Assembly: GCA_017538795.1 (NCBI GenBank)
Contig: JAFYIE010000079.1
Span: 62,001 to 126,000 of the forward strand
Length of the DNA stretch: 64,000 bases
Reading direction: 5' to 3'
Origin: Bacteroidales bacterium
GTDB lineage: Bacteria; Bacteroidota; Bacteroidia; Bacteroidales; F082
Below, piece by piece: positions 36,386-45,148 of this stretch. The translations under genes and the position numbers were made by a program. Under the pieces are notes generated by a model. It searched no databases, was not told the DNA's origin, and was given only the letters and a program-made list of their open reading frames with translations. The first letter of the stretch is position 1. Each line of letters opens with the position of its first letter.

Positions 36386-37264
36386 TTATTTTCTTTTTTT
36401 CGCCTGTAAAGTGTTATAAAGCAAAGATACTATCGTCATCGGGCCCACGCCGCCTGGCACTGGGGTGATTTTCGATGCCACTTTAGCCACCTCGTCGAAG
36501 TCGACGTCGCCTTCGATGCGATAGCCTTTTTCTGTTGTGGCGTCGTCGATACGATGGATACCCACGTCGATGACGACAGCACCCGGTTTCACCATATCAG
36601 CTTTGAGGAACTTCGGTTTGCCGATAGCCACCACGAGGATGTCGGCCTGACGTGTTACCTCCGGAAGGTTCTGTGTCTTGCTGTGGCAGATAGTGACAGT
36701 GGCGTCGGCGCCTTTACGCGAGAGCATCACGCTGATTGGAGTTCCCACGATGTTTGAACGACCGAGAACGACCACATGTTTGCCCGCCGTCTCCACGCCA
36801 CTGCGTTTAAGCAGCTCCACGATGCCGGCTGGTGTCGCAGGCAGGAAGCATGGCTCGCCAAGCTGCATCAAACCTATATTAAAAGGTGTGAAGCCGTCGA
36901 CGTCCTTCTTCGGGTTGATGCTGTGGATGACTTTGGTCTCGTTGATATGCTTTGGCAACGGCAGCTGAATGATGTAACCGTCGATTTCTTCGTCCTTATT
37001 AAGGAAATCGATGAGTTTCAGGAGCTCTTCCTCTGTCGTGGCTTCAGGCAGACGGTACACCGAGCTCGTCATTCCCACACTCTGGCAGGCTTTCTCCTTC
37101 GATGCCACGTATGTCTTGCTTGCTCCGTCCTCACCCACTATGATTGCCGCGAGATGCGGAGCGTCCATACCTTTGTCCAACATTCCAGCGACCTCAGCCG
37201 CTATTTCTTTTTTCATTGCGTCGGCAATGGCTTTGCCGTCGATAATCTTATCCTCTATATTCAT
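36386..37264 (-). CDS. folD: Bifunctional methylenetetrahydrofolate dehydrogenase / methenyltetrahydrofolate cyclohydrolase
   Basis: FolD interconverts 5,10-methylene-, methenyl- and 10-formyl-tetrahydrofolate in one-carbon metabolism. The 292-residue protein has the catalytic KTYVASKEKACQSVG segment, YIIQLPLPKH, the NADP-binding VVLGRSNIVGTPI and the C-terminal TPVPGGVGPMTI. It lies 41 bases after ffh, across an octamer repeat, and 6 bases before the OmpA/PD40 gene. It is likely co-transcribed with both. Confidence 0.94.
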   Translation of the reverse strand: MNIEDKIIDGKAIADAMKKEIAAEVAGMLDKGMDAPHLAAIIVGEDGASKTYVASKEKACQSVGMTSSVYRLPEATTEEELLKLIDFLNKDEEIDGYIIQLPLPKHINETKVIHSINPKKDVDGFTPFNIGLMQLGEPCFLPATPAGIVELLKRSGVETAGKHVVVLGRSNIVGTPISVMLSRKGADATVTICHSKTQNLPEVTRQADILVVAIGKPKFLKADMVKPGAVVIDVGIHRIDDATTEKGYRIEGDVDFDEVAKVASKITPVPGGVGPMTIVSLLYNTLQAKKRK

Positions 37265-37273
37265 AATTTTAAA

Positions 37274-37308
37274 GTTGTTCAGTTATTCAGTTGACAACTG
37301 ATTAACTA
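37274..37308. repeat. Octamer tandem repeat (TTAATCAG type) at the ffh stop codon
   Basis: On the minus strand the ffh stop TAG (37308-37306) is followed by TTAATCAG, TTGTCAAC, TGAATAAC and TGAACAAC. The tract fills most of the ffh-folD gap. Confidence 0.75.
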
Positions 37309-38640
37309 GTGTCTTCGCTTAGCTTGTTGCATCATCTGCATCATCTTCTTGGCGCCACCTGTCGTCACCATGCGCATCATCTTCGAGGTCTCCTCAAACT
37401 GCTTGATGAGGCGGTTCACCTCTTCGATATTGTTGCCAGAGCCCAGCGCTATTCTGCGTTTGCGGCTTCCGTTGATGAGCTTCGGATTCTCACGTTCTTC
37501 CGGTGTCATCGACCCGATGATGGCCTCGATGCTCTTGAAGGCGTCGTCGTCGATATCCTCATCCTTTATTTTGCTCATGCCAGGGATCATGCCAGCGAGG
37601 TCTTTGATGCTTCCCATCTTCTTGATTTGCTGAATCTGCTTTAAGAAATCGTTGTAGTTGAACTCATTCTTGGCTAGTTTCTTCTTCAGTTTGGCAGCCT
37701 CTTCAGCGTCGAACTGCTCCTGCGCCTTTTCCACGAGAGAGACGATATCGCCCATGCCGAGGATACGGTCAGCCATACGTTTCGGGTAGAAGATATCGAG
37801 AGCGTCCATCTTCTCGCCGAGACCCACAAATTTGATAGGTTTCTCAACGACGGTACGGATTGTGAGAGCCGCACCACCACGAGTGTCACCGTCGAGTTTA
37901 GTGAGCACCACACCGTCGAAGTCGAGGCGGTCGTTGAAGGCCTTGGCAGTGTTCACAGCATCCTGACCTGTCATGGCGTCGACCACAAACAAAGTCTCCT
38001 GCGGCTTCACCGTCTCTTTGATTTTCGCTATCTCGTTCATCATCTCCTCGTCGACAGCCAGACGGCCTGCGGTATCGATGATGACAACGTTCTTATTCTG
38101 CGCTTTAGCATGTTCAATAGCGTGCTGTGCAATCTGAACAGGGTTTTTATTACCGTCTTCCGAATAAACCTCAACGCCAACCTGTTCGCCCAACACCTTT
38201 AACTGGTCGATAGCCGCGGGACGATAAACGTCGCCTGCCACAAGCATGACGGTCTTAGATTTCTTTGTCTTGAGATAATTGGCGAGTTTCGCCGAGAATG
38301 TGGTCTTACCAGAACCCTGGAGACCAGCAATGAGCACTATAGCCGGGCTGCCTTTGACGTTGATTTCGGTATGTTCGCCACCCATCAGCTCAGCCAGCTC
38401 GTCGTGCACAATCTTCACCATCAACTGACTTGGTGAAACAGATGTCAAAATCTTCTGACCGATGGCTTTCTCCTTGATCTCATTAGTCACATCTTTCGCT
38501 ATCTTATAGCTGACATCAGCATCGAGCAACGCCTTGCGCACCTCTTTCACGGTCTCCGCCACGTTAATCTCCGTGATATATCCCTGTCCTTTCAGTATCT
38601 TGAACGAACGTTCCAGTTTCTCGGTTAATCCTTCAAACAT
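37306..38640 (-). CDS. ffh: Signal recognition particle protein Ffh
   Basis: The SRP54 GTPase that brings nascent membrane proteins to FtsY. The 444-residue protein has the N domain (1-90) and the G domain with GLQGSGKTTFSAKLA, DTAGRLAVDEEMM and TKLDGDTRGG. The methionine-rich M domain ends in MMRMVTTGGAKKMMQMMQQA. It has a -7 box 20 bases upstream of the ATG. The TAG stop opens an octamer repeat. SRP RNA is not visible in the window. Confidence 0.96.
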   Translation of the reverse strand: MFEGLTEKLERSFKILKGQGYITEINVAETVKEVRKALLDADVSYKIAKDVTNEIKEKAIGQKILTSVSPSQLMVKIVHDELAELMGGEHTEINVKGSPAIVLIAGLQGSGKTTFSAKLANYLKTKKSKTVMLVAGDVYRPAAIDQLKVLGEQVGVEVYSEDGNKNPVQIAQHAIEHAKAQNKNVVIIDTAGRLAVDEEMMNEIAKIKETVKPQETLFVVDAMTGQDAVNTAKAFNDRLDFDGVVLTKLDGDTRGGAALTIRTVVEKPIKFVGLGEKMDALDIFYPKRMADRILGMGDIVSLVEKAQEQFDAEEAAKLKKKLAKNEFNYNDFLKQIQQIKKMGSIKDLAGMIPGMSKIKDEDIDDDAFKSIEAIIGSMTPEERENPKLINGSRKRRIALGSGNNIEEVNRLIKQFEETSKMMRMVTTGGAKKMMQMMQQAKRRH

Positions 38641-38660
38641 ATAGTATTTATTTTAAATTG

Positions 38661-38668
38661 CAAAAATA
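38661..38668 (-). promoter_or_regulatory. -7 box for ffh
   Basis: On the minus strand this reads TATTTTTG, 20 bases before the ffh ATG, in the short gap after the sulfatase-family gene. Confidence 0.65.
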
Positions 38669-38677
38669 CAAATTATT

Positions 38678-40546
38678 TTAATATCTGCTAAATAAATCAA
38701 AGTGATATTGCATATACGCTTTCCCTTGTTTTGTCAGGCTGTCGTATTTATCTTCCGGGAAAGTGCTTGTCGAAATATTATTATCATTTGAGATAACGAA
38801 ATCGCCTTCCTCTGTCTTCCATCCCAATCCACTGTTAAGCTCGAAGAACGCGAACGGGCGATAACATGTGTTAAACACGTTTTTACTCCAGAAGAAATCC
38901 TCGTGGTTCACGCCGAGCTGTGCCAAAATAGTGGCAGGGATATCGGTATTACCACAAATCTTGTCGAAAGTGGTGCCACGCAGCGAATCCTGAAGCGGCT
39001 CGCCATATATCAGCATCGGAATCTTATGATAGGCAAAGGATTCCATCATGTGGTTCTTATACGACGGATGGCTGTGGTCGGCCACGAAGATAAACAAAGT
39101 GTTGTTATACCAAGGCTGTTGTTTTGCCCTGTCCATAAACAATTTCAGAGCTATGTCGGTATATTTCGCCGCGTTTACGAAGTCTTTTTCAAGCTGAGGC
39201 CATTCCAGTTCCTCAAATATTCTCGGGAAATCGTATGGAGAGTGGCTGCTGAGCGTGAAAATCGTGGTAAAGAACGGCTCCGGCTGACTGTTGATATCTT
39301 TAGCGGCCCATGGGAGCATGTCGGCGTCCTGAATGCCAAGCTTTCCCTTATGGAAACGCTCTTTGACATCGCTTCCTTCAACCACCCTGTCAAATTCGTT
39401 ATATCTGAGGTACGAAAGGATGTTGCCATAATTCAGCTCGCCACCGAAATAGAAACTCGAATAATATCCGACGGAGTCGAGAGATCTCACAATCGACGGG
39501 AGAGCGTAATATTTCTCCGGATGGTTGGTGATTGTCGTCACCGGAAGGCCCGGCAGACCTCCTACAATTGAAGCTATCGCTTGCTGCGAACGGTTTGCGG
39601 AAGCATACAAATTGGTAAACAGAAGTCCGTCCTTTTCCATCTCATGGAAATTAGGTGTGATGCTAGGATCGCCGCCCAACGACTCGATAAGGTCGGCCGA
39701 CCAGCTCTCGAGAAGCACGATAAGCACGTTAGGGCGCTCTGTATTGATGATTCGCACGGTAGAGTCACATTCAACACGATGCGTCTCCTTGGTGATAGCC
39801 TCGGCCATCTCCGAATCCATGTAGTTGAAATGCGCTCCGGACTCGAATTTCTTCGTATTTGTATAGTTTTCCAAAAGATTATACGCCGGGTTCACCGTCA
39901 TCACGTTGACGATCTTATAATTGCTAAAATATCCCGAGCTCGTCGAAATCGGTATCTCACCCAAGCCACCGCGCATACCGATGAACATCAGTCCAAACGA
40001 AAGCACGAAGACTGCGATATATGAGTAGATGTTGTCTTTATGTTGCGAATAAGTAGTATCAGAAGGTTCAATCCATCTCACATACAACCACGAGAACAAC
40101 AAGGTAAAGCACGCCCACAGCGAGACAAGCAAAACCGTCTGTTGCGTCGAAGCGGTATTCATCACCTCAGAAGGATTTTGCAGATACACCAAAGCCTTGT
40201 AACTCAGTTTAGTACGCCACTCGCCATAGATTCCAATCTCGCCCATCACGGTGAGGACATAAAGACCAATTATCAGGTAAAAATACCATCTCATCCATCG
40301 GTAGTTGATATTTTTGTTTAAACACGTCAGGACGAACATGACAAGAGCCGGGATAGGCATTATGAAACAGGCGCTTGCGATATCGAGAGGCAGAGCTTTC
40401 ACCAGACCTTTTAATATCTCAGTGAAGGGAACCATGTCGAGACTCACGAGATTCCAATAATTCATTATAAAGACGATTCTCATTCCCGCAAATAAAACGA
40501 CGAAGAAAATCAACACTTTAACAAGATAAATGACGTATTTTTTCAT
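38678..40546 (-). CDS. LtaS-like sulfatase-fold membrane enzyme
   Basis: About 622 residues. Roughly five membrane segments in the first 200 residues are followed by a large extracytoplasmic alkaline-phosphatase/sulfatase domain. VLIVLLESWSADLIESLGG opens the catalytic domain, NRSQQAIASIVGG holds the likely Ser nucleophile, and LFIFVADHSH gives metal ligands. This is the lipoteichoic-acid-synthase/phosphoglycerol-transferase superfamily. In a Bacteroidota cell it probably modifies lipid A, a glycan or a lipid with a phospho-head group. The start is ATG 40546; an upstream TTG lies inside the promoter element. Confidence 0.82.
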   Translation of the reverse strand: MKKYVIYLVKVLIFFVVLFAGMRIVFIMNYWNLVSLDMVPFTEILKGLVKALPLDIASACFIMPIPALVMFVLTCLNKNINYRWMRWYFYLIIGLYVLTVMGEIGIYGEWRTKLSYKALVYLQNPSEVMNTASTQQTVLLVSLWACFTLLFSWLYVRWIEPSDTTYSQHKDNIYSYIAVFVLSFGLMFIGMRGGLGEIPISTSSGYFSNYKIVNVMTVNPAYNLLENYTNTKKFESGAHFNYMDSEMAEAITKETHRVECDSTVRIINTERPNVLIVLLESWSADLIESLGGDPSITPNFHEMEKDGLLFTNLYASANRSQQAIASIVGGLPGLPVTTITNHPEKYYALPSIVRSLDSVGYYSSFYFGGELNYGNILSYLRYNEFDRVVEGSDVKERFHKGKLGIQDADMLPWAAKDINSQPEPFFTTIFTLSSHSPYDFPRIFEELEWPQLEKDFVNAAKYTDIALKLFMDRAKQQPWYNNTLFIFVADHSHPSYKNHMMESFAYHKIPMLIYGEPLQDSLRGTTFDKICGNTDIPATILAQLGVNHEDFFWSKNVFNTCYRPFAFFELNSGLGWKTEEGDFVISNDNNISTSTFPEDKYDSLTKQGKAYMQYHFDLFSRY

Positions 40547-40562
40547 TGTTTCCAAATTTTTG

Positions 40563-40570
40563 CAAAAATA
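40563..40570 (-). promoter_or_regulatory. -7 box for the LtaS-like gene
   Basis: On the minus strand this reads TATTTTTG, 16 bases before the ATG at 40546, which supports that start. Confidence 0.65.
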
Positions 40571-40577
40571 CAAAAAA

Positions 40578-40612
40578 GACTTTAGATTTTAGACTTTAGA
40601 CATTAGATTTTT
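40578..40612. repeat. Heptamer tandem repeat (GACTTTA type) between divergent genes
   Basis: Five units: GACTTTA, GATTTTA, GACTTTA, GACATTA and GATTTTT. Unlike most tracts in the window, this one lies between two divergent promoters and not at a stop codon. Confidence 0.85.
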
Positions 40613-40662
40613 TTATCAAGAAAAAAACTGGCAATTGACAACTAACGACTAAAAACTTTTCG

Positions 40663-40670
40663 TAATTTTG
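40663..40670 (+). promoter_or_regulatory. -7 box for yggS
   Basis: TAATTTTG lies 21 bases upstream of the yggS ATG at 40692. No good -33 box was found. Confidence 0.6.
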
Positions 40671-40691
40671 CGTGTTTAAAAATTTTTCGCT

Positions 40692-41363
40692 ATGGTAAAG
40701 GAAAATTTGAAAAAAGTGAAGGAAACTATTCCTTCAGGAGTTTTATTGGTGGCGGTGTCGAAGACGAAACCTATTGAGGATATCCAGGAAGCTTACGACG
40801 CCGGACAACGTATTTTCGGTGAGAATCACGCGCTTGAGATGCGCGACAAGCACGAGGCCTTGCCCAAGGACATCGACTGGCATTTCATCGGGCATCTGCA
40901 GACAAACAAAATCAAATACATCATATCATACGTGAAGCTGATTCACTCAATCGACACGTTTAATCTGTTGCAAGCCGTTAATAAAGAAGCAGTTAAACAC
41001 GACAGAGTGGTCGATTGTCTGCTGCAGTTCCACATCGCGGAGGAAGAAACGAAATTCGGTTTGAGCATGGAAGAAGCCGAAGAGATACTCAATTCCGACA
41101 TTTTCAAGGCTATGAAAAACGTGCGCATCTGCGGCGTGATGGGAATGGCGACAAACACCGACGACATGAACCAGGTTCGCAAGGAGTTCAAACATCTGAA
41201 AGAGATTTTCACAACCTTAAAATCGAAGTATTTCGCTGATTGTGAATGGTTTAATGAAATATCGATGGGAATGTCGCACGATTATTCTATCGCCATCGAA
41301 GAAGGCTCGACCATGGTGAGAGTTGGAAGTAAGATTTTCGGAGAAAGAAATTATCAAGTGTAG
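40692..41363 (+). CDS. yggS: YggS/PLPBP family pyridoxal-phosphate-binding protein
   Basis: A 223-residue single-domain PLP protein with a TIM-barrel fold, involved in vitamin B6 and amino-acid homeostasis with no known enzyme activity. The PLP lysine lies in LVAVSKTKPIEDI (near residue 25). DWHFIGHLQTNKIKYI and the C-terminal SMGMSHDYSIAIEEGSTMVR are typical. It lies 41 bases before nadE, and its TAG stop opens an imperfect AGTTTA-type repeat. Confidence 0.92.
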   Translation: MVKENLKKVKETIPSGVLLVAVSKTKPIEDIQEAYDAGQRIFGENHALEMRDKHEALPKDIDWHFIGHLQTNKIKYIISYVKLIHSIDTFNLLQAVNKEAVKHDRVVDCLLQFHIAEEETKFGLSMEEAEEILNSDIFKAMKNVRICGVMGMATNTDDMNQVRKEFKHLKEIFTTLKSKYFADCEWFNEISMGMSHDYSIAIEEGSTMVRVGSKIFGERNYQV

Positions 41364-41400
41364 AGTTTAGAGTAGTTTTGAAGTTTAATAGTTTAATAAG
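41361..41400. repeat. Imperfect AGTTTA-type repeat at the yggS stop codon
   Basis: From the TAG stop the sequence runs through AGTTTAG, AGTAGTTTT, GAAGTTTAAT and AGTTTAAT units up to the nadE start. It is less regular than the other stop-anchored tracts. Confidence 0.55.
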
Positions 41401-41404
41401 TTAT

Positions 41405-42151
41405 ATGAACAATTTTAATGCAAAAGAAGTAAAAAACCGTGTGGTTCAATGGATTAGAGACTGGTTTGAGCAAAATGGTCCGGGTTGCAACGCTGTGATT
41501 GGCATTTCGGGCGGCAAAGACAGCTCGATTGTGGCAGGATTGTGCGTCGAAGCGCTCGGCAAAGACCGTGTTTACGGCGTGACGATGCCTAACGGAGTGC
41601 AGAAAGACATCTCCGACAGCATGAAACTCATCAATCATCTGGGAATCAAATACTGCTGCGTGAATATTGGCGAGACATACGACGCTCTGATGGATGAGGT
41701 AAAAAAACAGCTCGGAACATTGGGCAAAGATGTTGCAAATCAGACAGTTATCAATATGCCACCACGTTTAAGAATGACGGCATTGTATGCAGTATCGCAG
41801 TCGGTGAACGGACGCGTTGCAAACACCTGCAACCTTTCTGAGGACTGGGTCGGTTACAGCACACGTTACGGCGATGCTGCCGGCGACTTCTCCCCTCTCG
41901 GCGGACTCACAGTTCAGGAGGTTAAAGCTATCGGAAAAGAGCTCGGATTACCAATTGAATTGGTTGAAAAGACGCCATCTGACGGATTGTGCGGCAAGAG
42001 CGATGAAGATAATTTAGGATTCACTTACGCCACTTTAGATAAATACATCAGAACAGGCGTTTGCGAAGATCCGGCAATTAAAGCGAAGATTGATGACAAA
42101 CATGCGAAGAATCTGTTCAAGTTAGAGCCGATTCCGCATTTCAGTCTGTAG
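41405..42151 (+). CDS. nadE: NH3-dependent NAD+ synthetase
   Basis: It amidates nicotinic acid adenine dinucleotide to NAD+ using ATP and ammonia. The 248-residue protein has the PP-loop motif AVIGISGGKDSSIVAGLC (near residue 30) and the LSEDWVGYSTRYGDAAGDF segment. It has no glutaminase domain, so free ammonia is the expected nitrogen donor. I start at ATG 41405 (MNNFNAKEV); an in-frame TTG lies 27 bases upstream. It ends before a long hairpin shared with the convergent PHP-like gene. Confidence 0.92.
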   Translation: MNNFNAKEVKNRVVQWIRDWFEQNGPGCNAVIGISGGKDSSIVAGLCVEALGKDRVYGVTMPNGVQKDISDSMKLINHLGIKYCCVNIGETYDALMDEVKKQLGTLGKDVANQTVINMPPRLRMTALYAVSQSVNGRVANTCNLSEDWVGYSTRYGDAAGDFSPLGGLTVQEVKAIGKELGLPIELVEKTPSDGLCGKSDEDNLGFTYATLDKYIRTGVCEDPAIKAKIDDKHAKNLFKLEPIPHFSL

Positions 42152-42161
42152 TTCTTGTAAT

Positions 42162-42236
42162 AAAGAAATAATCAAGCAAACAGCAGTATGGGAACTATCG
42201 TTTCAAAGGCCTGCTTTTTCGCTTGATTATTTCTTT
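42162..42236. terminator. Long nested hairpin between convergent nadE and PHP-like genes
   Basis: The outer arms AAAGAAATAATCAAGC (42162-42177) and GCTTGATTATTTCTTT (42221-42236) are a perfect 16-base inverted repeat. Inside it AGCAG pairs with CTGCT, and GGAAC with GTTTC around a TATC loop. The right arm includes the last codons and stop of the minus-strand gene. It probably terminates both genes. Confidence 0.75.
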
Positions 42237-43417
42237 CTGATTAGTATTACTATAAGTGTAATTATTCCGATGTAAACAGCCCACAACGCTGCAGTCCAAG
42301 GGTAAGAGATGTGATCGAGGCGCTGTTTGGTGATTTCCGGGCTTTCGTGGCGCGTGATCGGGTTCAGCCACATCGTGCTGCCGTCGAAAAATGTGAAAAC
42401 TGTGCGCACGTACAAGTCGGAAGGCTGAATTCTATAAGATGCTCCGAAAACCGAATCAGTAATTTTATGATTTTCCTCTTTCAAAACTACACCGCCCTGT
42501 CCGATAAACTCCGTCTTTTTTACAGGCTTCGTCACGCTGACAGAAAAATCATTGCCATTCAGCTTAGCACTATTTAAATAAGGTATCGTTTGTTTGAAGC
42601 GAACGACCTTATCCTCCATTTTCTCCTTTCTATCCAGTTTGAAATCAATGCCGACAGCCTTACCCGAAAGCAAAGCGTCGTAAAGTTGGTTCGCGTCGTT
42701 GTCTTTGGCGTTCAGATAAGTAATTCTCAATGCTATATCATTGATTCTCAGCACATCATGAGTGTCATCATCGGCAATAAGATACACCAGATGACCGTTT
42801 GAAAGTGCCATATCCCAATGTTCCGGAGAGTTCACAAAACCGTTCAAAACCTCAAGAATCCGATAATTGCTAAGATATTTCATGTCGCGGACGTTATAGC
42901 TGCCGTCGACGAAGCTCGGATGCGCCACCGCCACCACCCTATTCTGCTCGCTTAACTTATTGAGCATGTGCTGTTTATGACTCAAAGTCTGGTAAAAAAA
43001 ATAGTCGATTCGGCGCACTTTCTTGGTACCGAGACACACCTGATGAATTTTCCAGATATTATAGCCGTGCTCGTAACCAGGGATAAATCCGGGGTCTTTG
43101 CCATTTTCGTAGCCGTTCACCTTATTATAATCGGAGATTCCGACGTGGTCGTAGCCGAAAAGACGATACATGCTGTCATAAACCACGTTGCCGTTGTTGC
43201 GACCGTTCGTCACGCCGCCATATTGTCGAGTGTGGCCATGAAAATTGCAGCATTTCCAATAAGTTGAGTCGATATTCTGATATGGATTGTGGAGATAATC
43301 GCCATGAAACGGAACCGGCTCATCGAAGACGTAAACCGGCACGAAAAGGTTCATCGCAATCAGAAAAGCGACGAAAGCGATTACGAGATATAAGAGATAT
43401 TTTAAAAGTTTTTTCAT
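42227..43417 (-). CDS. Membrane-anchored PHP-like phosphoesterase-fold protein
   Basis: A 396-residue protein with membrane segments at both ends (about 4-26 and 372-393), so the central domain is probably periplasmic. Histidine and aspartate motifs in PHP order are seen: CNFHGHTRQY (near 58), YDHVGISDYN (near 92), VAVAHPSF (near 165) and IADDDTHD (near 215). These could hold a metal cluster. The substrate is unknown. It is convergent with nadE and shares its hairpin, and it is divergent from the EamA gene. Confidence 0.7.
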   Translation of the reverse strand: MKKLLKYLLYLVIAFVAFLIAMNLFVPVYVFDEPVPFHGDYLHNPYQNIDSTYWKCCNFHGHTRQYGGVTNGRNNGNVVYDSMYRLFGYDHVGISDYNKVNGYENGKDPGFIPGYEHGYNIWKIHQVCLGTKKVRRIDYFFYQTLSHKQHMLNKLSEQNRVVAVAHPSFVDGSYNVRDMKYLSNYRILEVLNGFVNSPEHWDMALSNGHLVYLIADDDTHDVLRINDIALRITYLNAKDNDANQLYDALLSGKAVGIDFKLDRKEKMEDKVVRFKQTIPYLNSAKLNGNDFSVSVTKPVKKTEFIGQGGVVLKEENHKITDSVFGASYRIQPSDLYVRTVFTFFDGSTMWLNPITRHESPEITKQRLDHISYPWTAALWAVYIGIITLIVILIRKK

Positions 43418-43431
43418 TGTAATTAAAAATA

Positions 43432-43439
43432 CAAAAATA
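43432..43439 (-). promoter_or_regulatory. -7 box for the PHP-like gene
   Basis: On the minus strand this reads TATTTTTG, 14 bases before the ATG at 43417. Confidence 0.6.
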
Positions 43440-43448
43440 CAGATTAAT

Positions 43449-43482
43449 TTTGAATAATTGACAATTTTTTTGACTATTTTTG
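43449..43482 (+). promoter_or_regulatory. Promoter of the EamA gene, possibly leaderless
   Basis: TTTG (43449-43452) and TATTTTTG (43475-43482) are 22 bases apart. Only four bases lie between the -7 box and the ATG at 43487, so transcription may begin at or next to the start codon. Confidence 0.6.
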
Positions 43483-43486
43483 CATC

Positions 43487-44380
43487 ATGAAAAACAAGAA
43501 TTATTTAGTTCACATCGCAGGCGTTATCGCCATGATTATCTGGGGGTTATCGTTCATCTGGTCGACGCAGGTGTACCGTAACCTGAACCCCACGGCGACG
43601 ATATTTTTGCGTCTTGTGGTGGCGACGATATTCTTCACCGCTATACTTTACATCTTCCGTCTGAACGAGAAGATCGAGCGCAGACATCTCGGACTTTTCG
43701 CGTTGGCAGCAATGTTCGAGCCGTTTTTGTACTTCATTTTCGAAGGCTACGGCTTAAAAAACACCTCTCCTATCATCGGGTCGGCCATCATCGCGATGAT
43801 TCCGTTAGTGACGCCTATCGCGGCGTCGATTTTCCTGAAAGAGAGGCTCTCGCCGATGAATATTTTGGGCTTGGTTGTGTCGTTCCTCGGCGTGATGGTG
43901 ATGCTCATGAACAAAGACCTTCAGTTTGTGGCGTCGACGAAAGGTGTGATTTTCTTGTTCTGTGCGGTGATTGTAGCAGTGGGTTATTCCATCTCGTTGG
44001 CAAAGCTGACAAAACTTTATAAACCGTTGACAATCACGTGGATGCAGAACATCGTCGGCATGATTTATTTCATTCCGCTGACCATCATCATGGAACAGTT
44101 TGAGCCGTCGAATTTCGCCAACGTTGGCGGTTACATCGTGCCGTTGGTATGCCTCGGCGTGTTTTGCAGCGCTGTTGCATACTCTTTGTGGGCGTTCGCG
44201 TTCAGCAAACTCGGCGCGTCGAAAGCCAACGTTTACAGCAACCTGATACCTGTGTTTACAGGCATTTTCAGCTTCATTTTAGGAATCGAGGCACTGTCGA
44301 GCAACAAGATATTAGGCATCGTTTTAGTTGTTGTCGGTTTGATTTTCGCACAGTTAAAAAAGAAGGAGACGAAAGCATGA
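43487..44380 (+). CDS. EamA/DMT family transporter
   Basis: A 297-residue membrane protein with about ten membrane segments in two EamA halves (about 8-140 and 155-292), such as GVIAMIIWGLSFIWSTQVYR and GVFCSAVAYSLWAFAFSKLG. The family exports or imports small metabolites such as amino acids or their derivatives; the substrate is unknown. It overlaps the RNA methyltransferase gene by 4 bases and heads a three-gene unit. Confidence 0.87.
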   Translation: MKNKNYLVHIAGVIAMIIWGLSFIWSTQVYRNLNPTATIFLRLVVATIFFTAILYIFRLNEKIERRHLGLFALAAMFEPFLYFIFEGYGLKNTSPIIGSAIIAMIPLVTPIAASIFLKERLSPMNILGLVVSFLGVMVMLMNKDLQFVASTKGVIFLFCAVIVAVGYSISLAKLTKLYKPLTITWMQNIVGMIYFIPLTIIMEQFEPSNFANVGGYIVPLVCLGVFCSAVAYSLWAFAFSKLGASKANVYSNLIPVFTGIFSFILGIEALSSNKILGIVLVVVGLIFAQLKKKETKA

Positions 44381-45147
44381 TTACGAGCAAGACCAATCCT
44401 AAGATTAAGAATATCAACAAGTTAGAGAAGGCTTCGGAGCGCCGTGAGCAGAACCGCATCCTCATCGAGGGACGCCGTGAGATCGAGCGCGCCGTGGCGT
44501 GCGGATTTGAGGTGGACACGTTGTTTGTGTGCCCGGAGATTGCTCGCGAAGGAGCAGGAATAACGGCGCGCTCGATTGAGGAAGTCTCGTTAGAAGTATT
44601 TGAGAAGATCGCTTACCGCGAAGGCAGCGACGGCTTGTTAGCTGTGGCCATTCCAAAATACGCTGACTTACAACAGTTTAAGCCCAAAAAGAAGAACCCG
44701 CTCATCATAGTGCTTGAGACTGTGGAGAAGCCAGGGAACCTCGGTGCGGTGATGCGTACAGCGGATGCAGCAAGCGTAGACGCGGTCATCATCGCTGACC
44801 CAAGAACTGACTTGTACAACCCCAACGCCATCAGAGCAAGTGTTGGATGCATTTTCTCGGTGCCGCTGTTCGCTTGTTCTTCGGAAGAATGCATCAAATG
44901 GTTGAAAGCCAATAATATAATGATTTATTGCACATATCTTAAAGCATCCATCGATTACCTTGACGCCGATTTCAAAAAAGCATCGGCCATAGTGATGGGA
45001 ACCGAGGCTACAGGTATCTCGCAACAATGGGTCGATGCCGCCGACCAGAACATCATCATACCAATGAACGGCATCGCCGACTCGCTCAACGTTTCGGTGA
45101 CTACAGCGATTGTGACGTTTGAGGCAATCCGCCAAAGAAGAAAATAA
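44377..45147 (+). CDS. TrmH/SpoU-type RNA 2'-O-ribose methyltransferase
   Basis: A 256-residue enzyme. A substrate-binding N-terminal domain (1-95, SKTNPKIKNINKLEKASERR) is followed by a SPOUT methyltransferase domain: LETVEKPGNLGAVMRTADA (motif 1), MGTEATGIS (motif 2) and MNGIADSLNVSVTTAI (motif 3, the knot). It methylates a ribose in rRNA or tRNA; the exact site is unknown. The ATG at 44377 overlaps the EamA gene by 4 bases, and the thioesterase starts one base after its stop. Confidence 0.9.
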   Translation: MITSKTNPKIKNINKLEKASERREQNRILIEGRREIERAVACGFEVDTLFVCPEIAREGAGITARSIEEVSLEVFEKIAYREGSDGLLAVAIPKYADLQQFKPKKKNPLIIVLETVEKPGNLGAVMRTADAASVDAVIIADPRTDLYNPNAIRASVGCIFSVPLFACSSEECIKWLKANNIMIYCTYLKASIDYLDADFKKASAIVMGTEATGISQQWVDAADQNIIIPMNGIADSLNVSVTTAIVTFEAIRQRRK

Positions 45148-45148
45148 C

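Noticed and set aside
44149..44377. N-terminal extension of the TrmH-type methyltransferase
   Set aside because: The extra residues overlap the EamA gene in another frame and resemble no domain; the ATG at 44377 gives the normal family start with a 4-base overlap.
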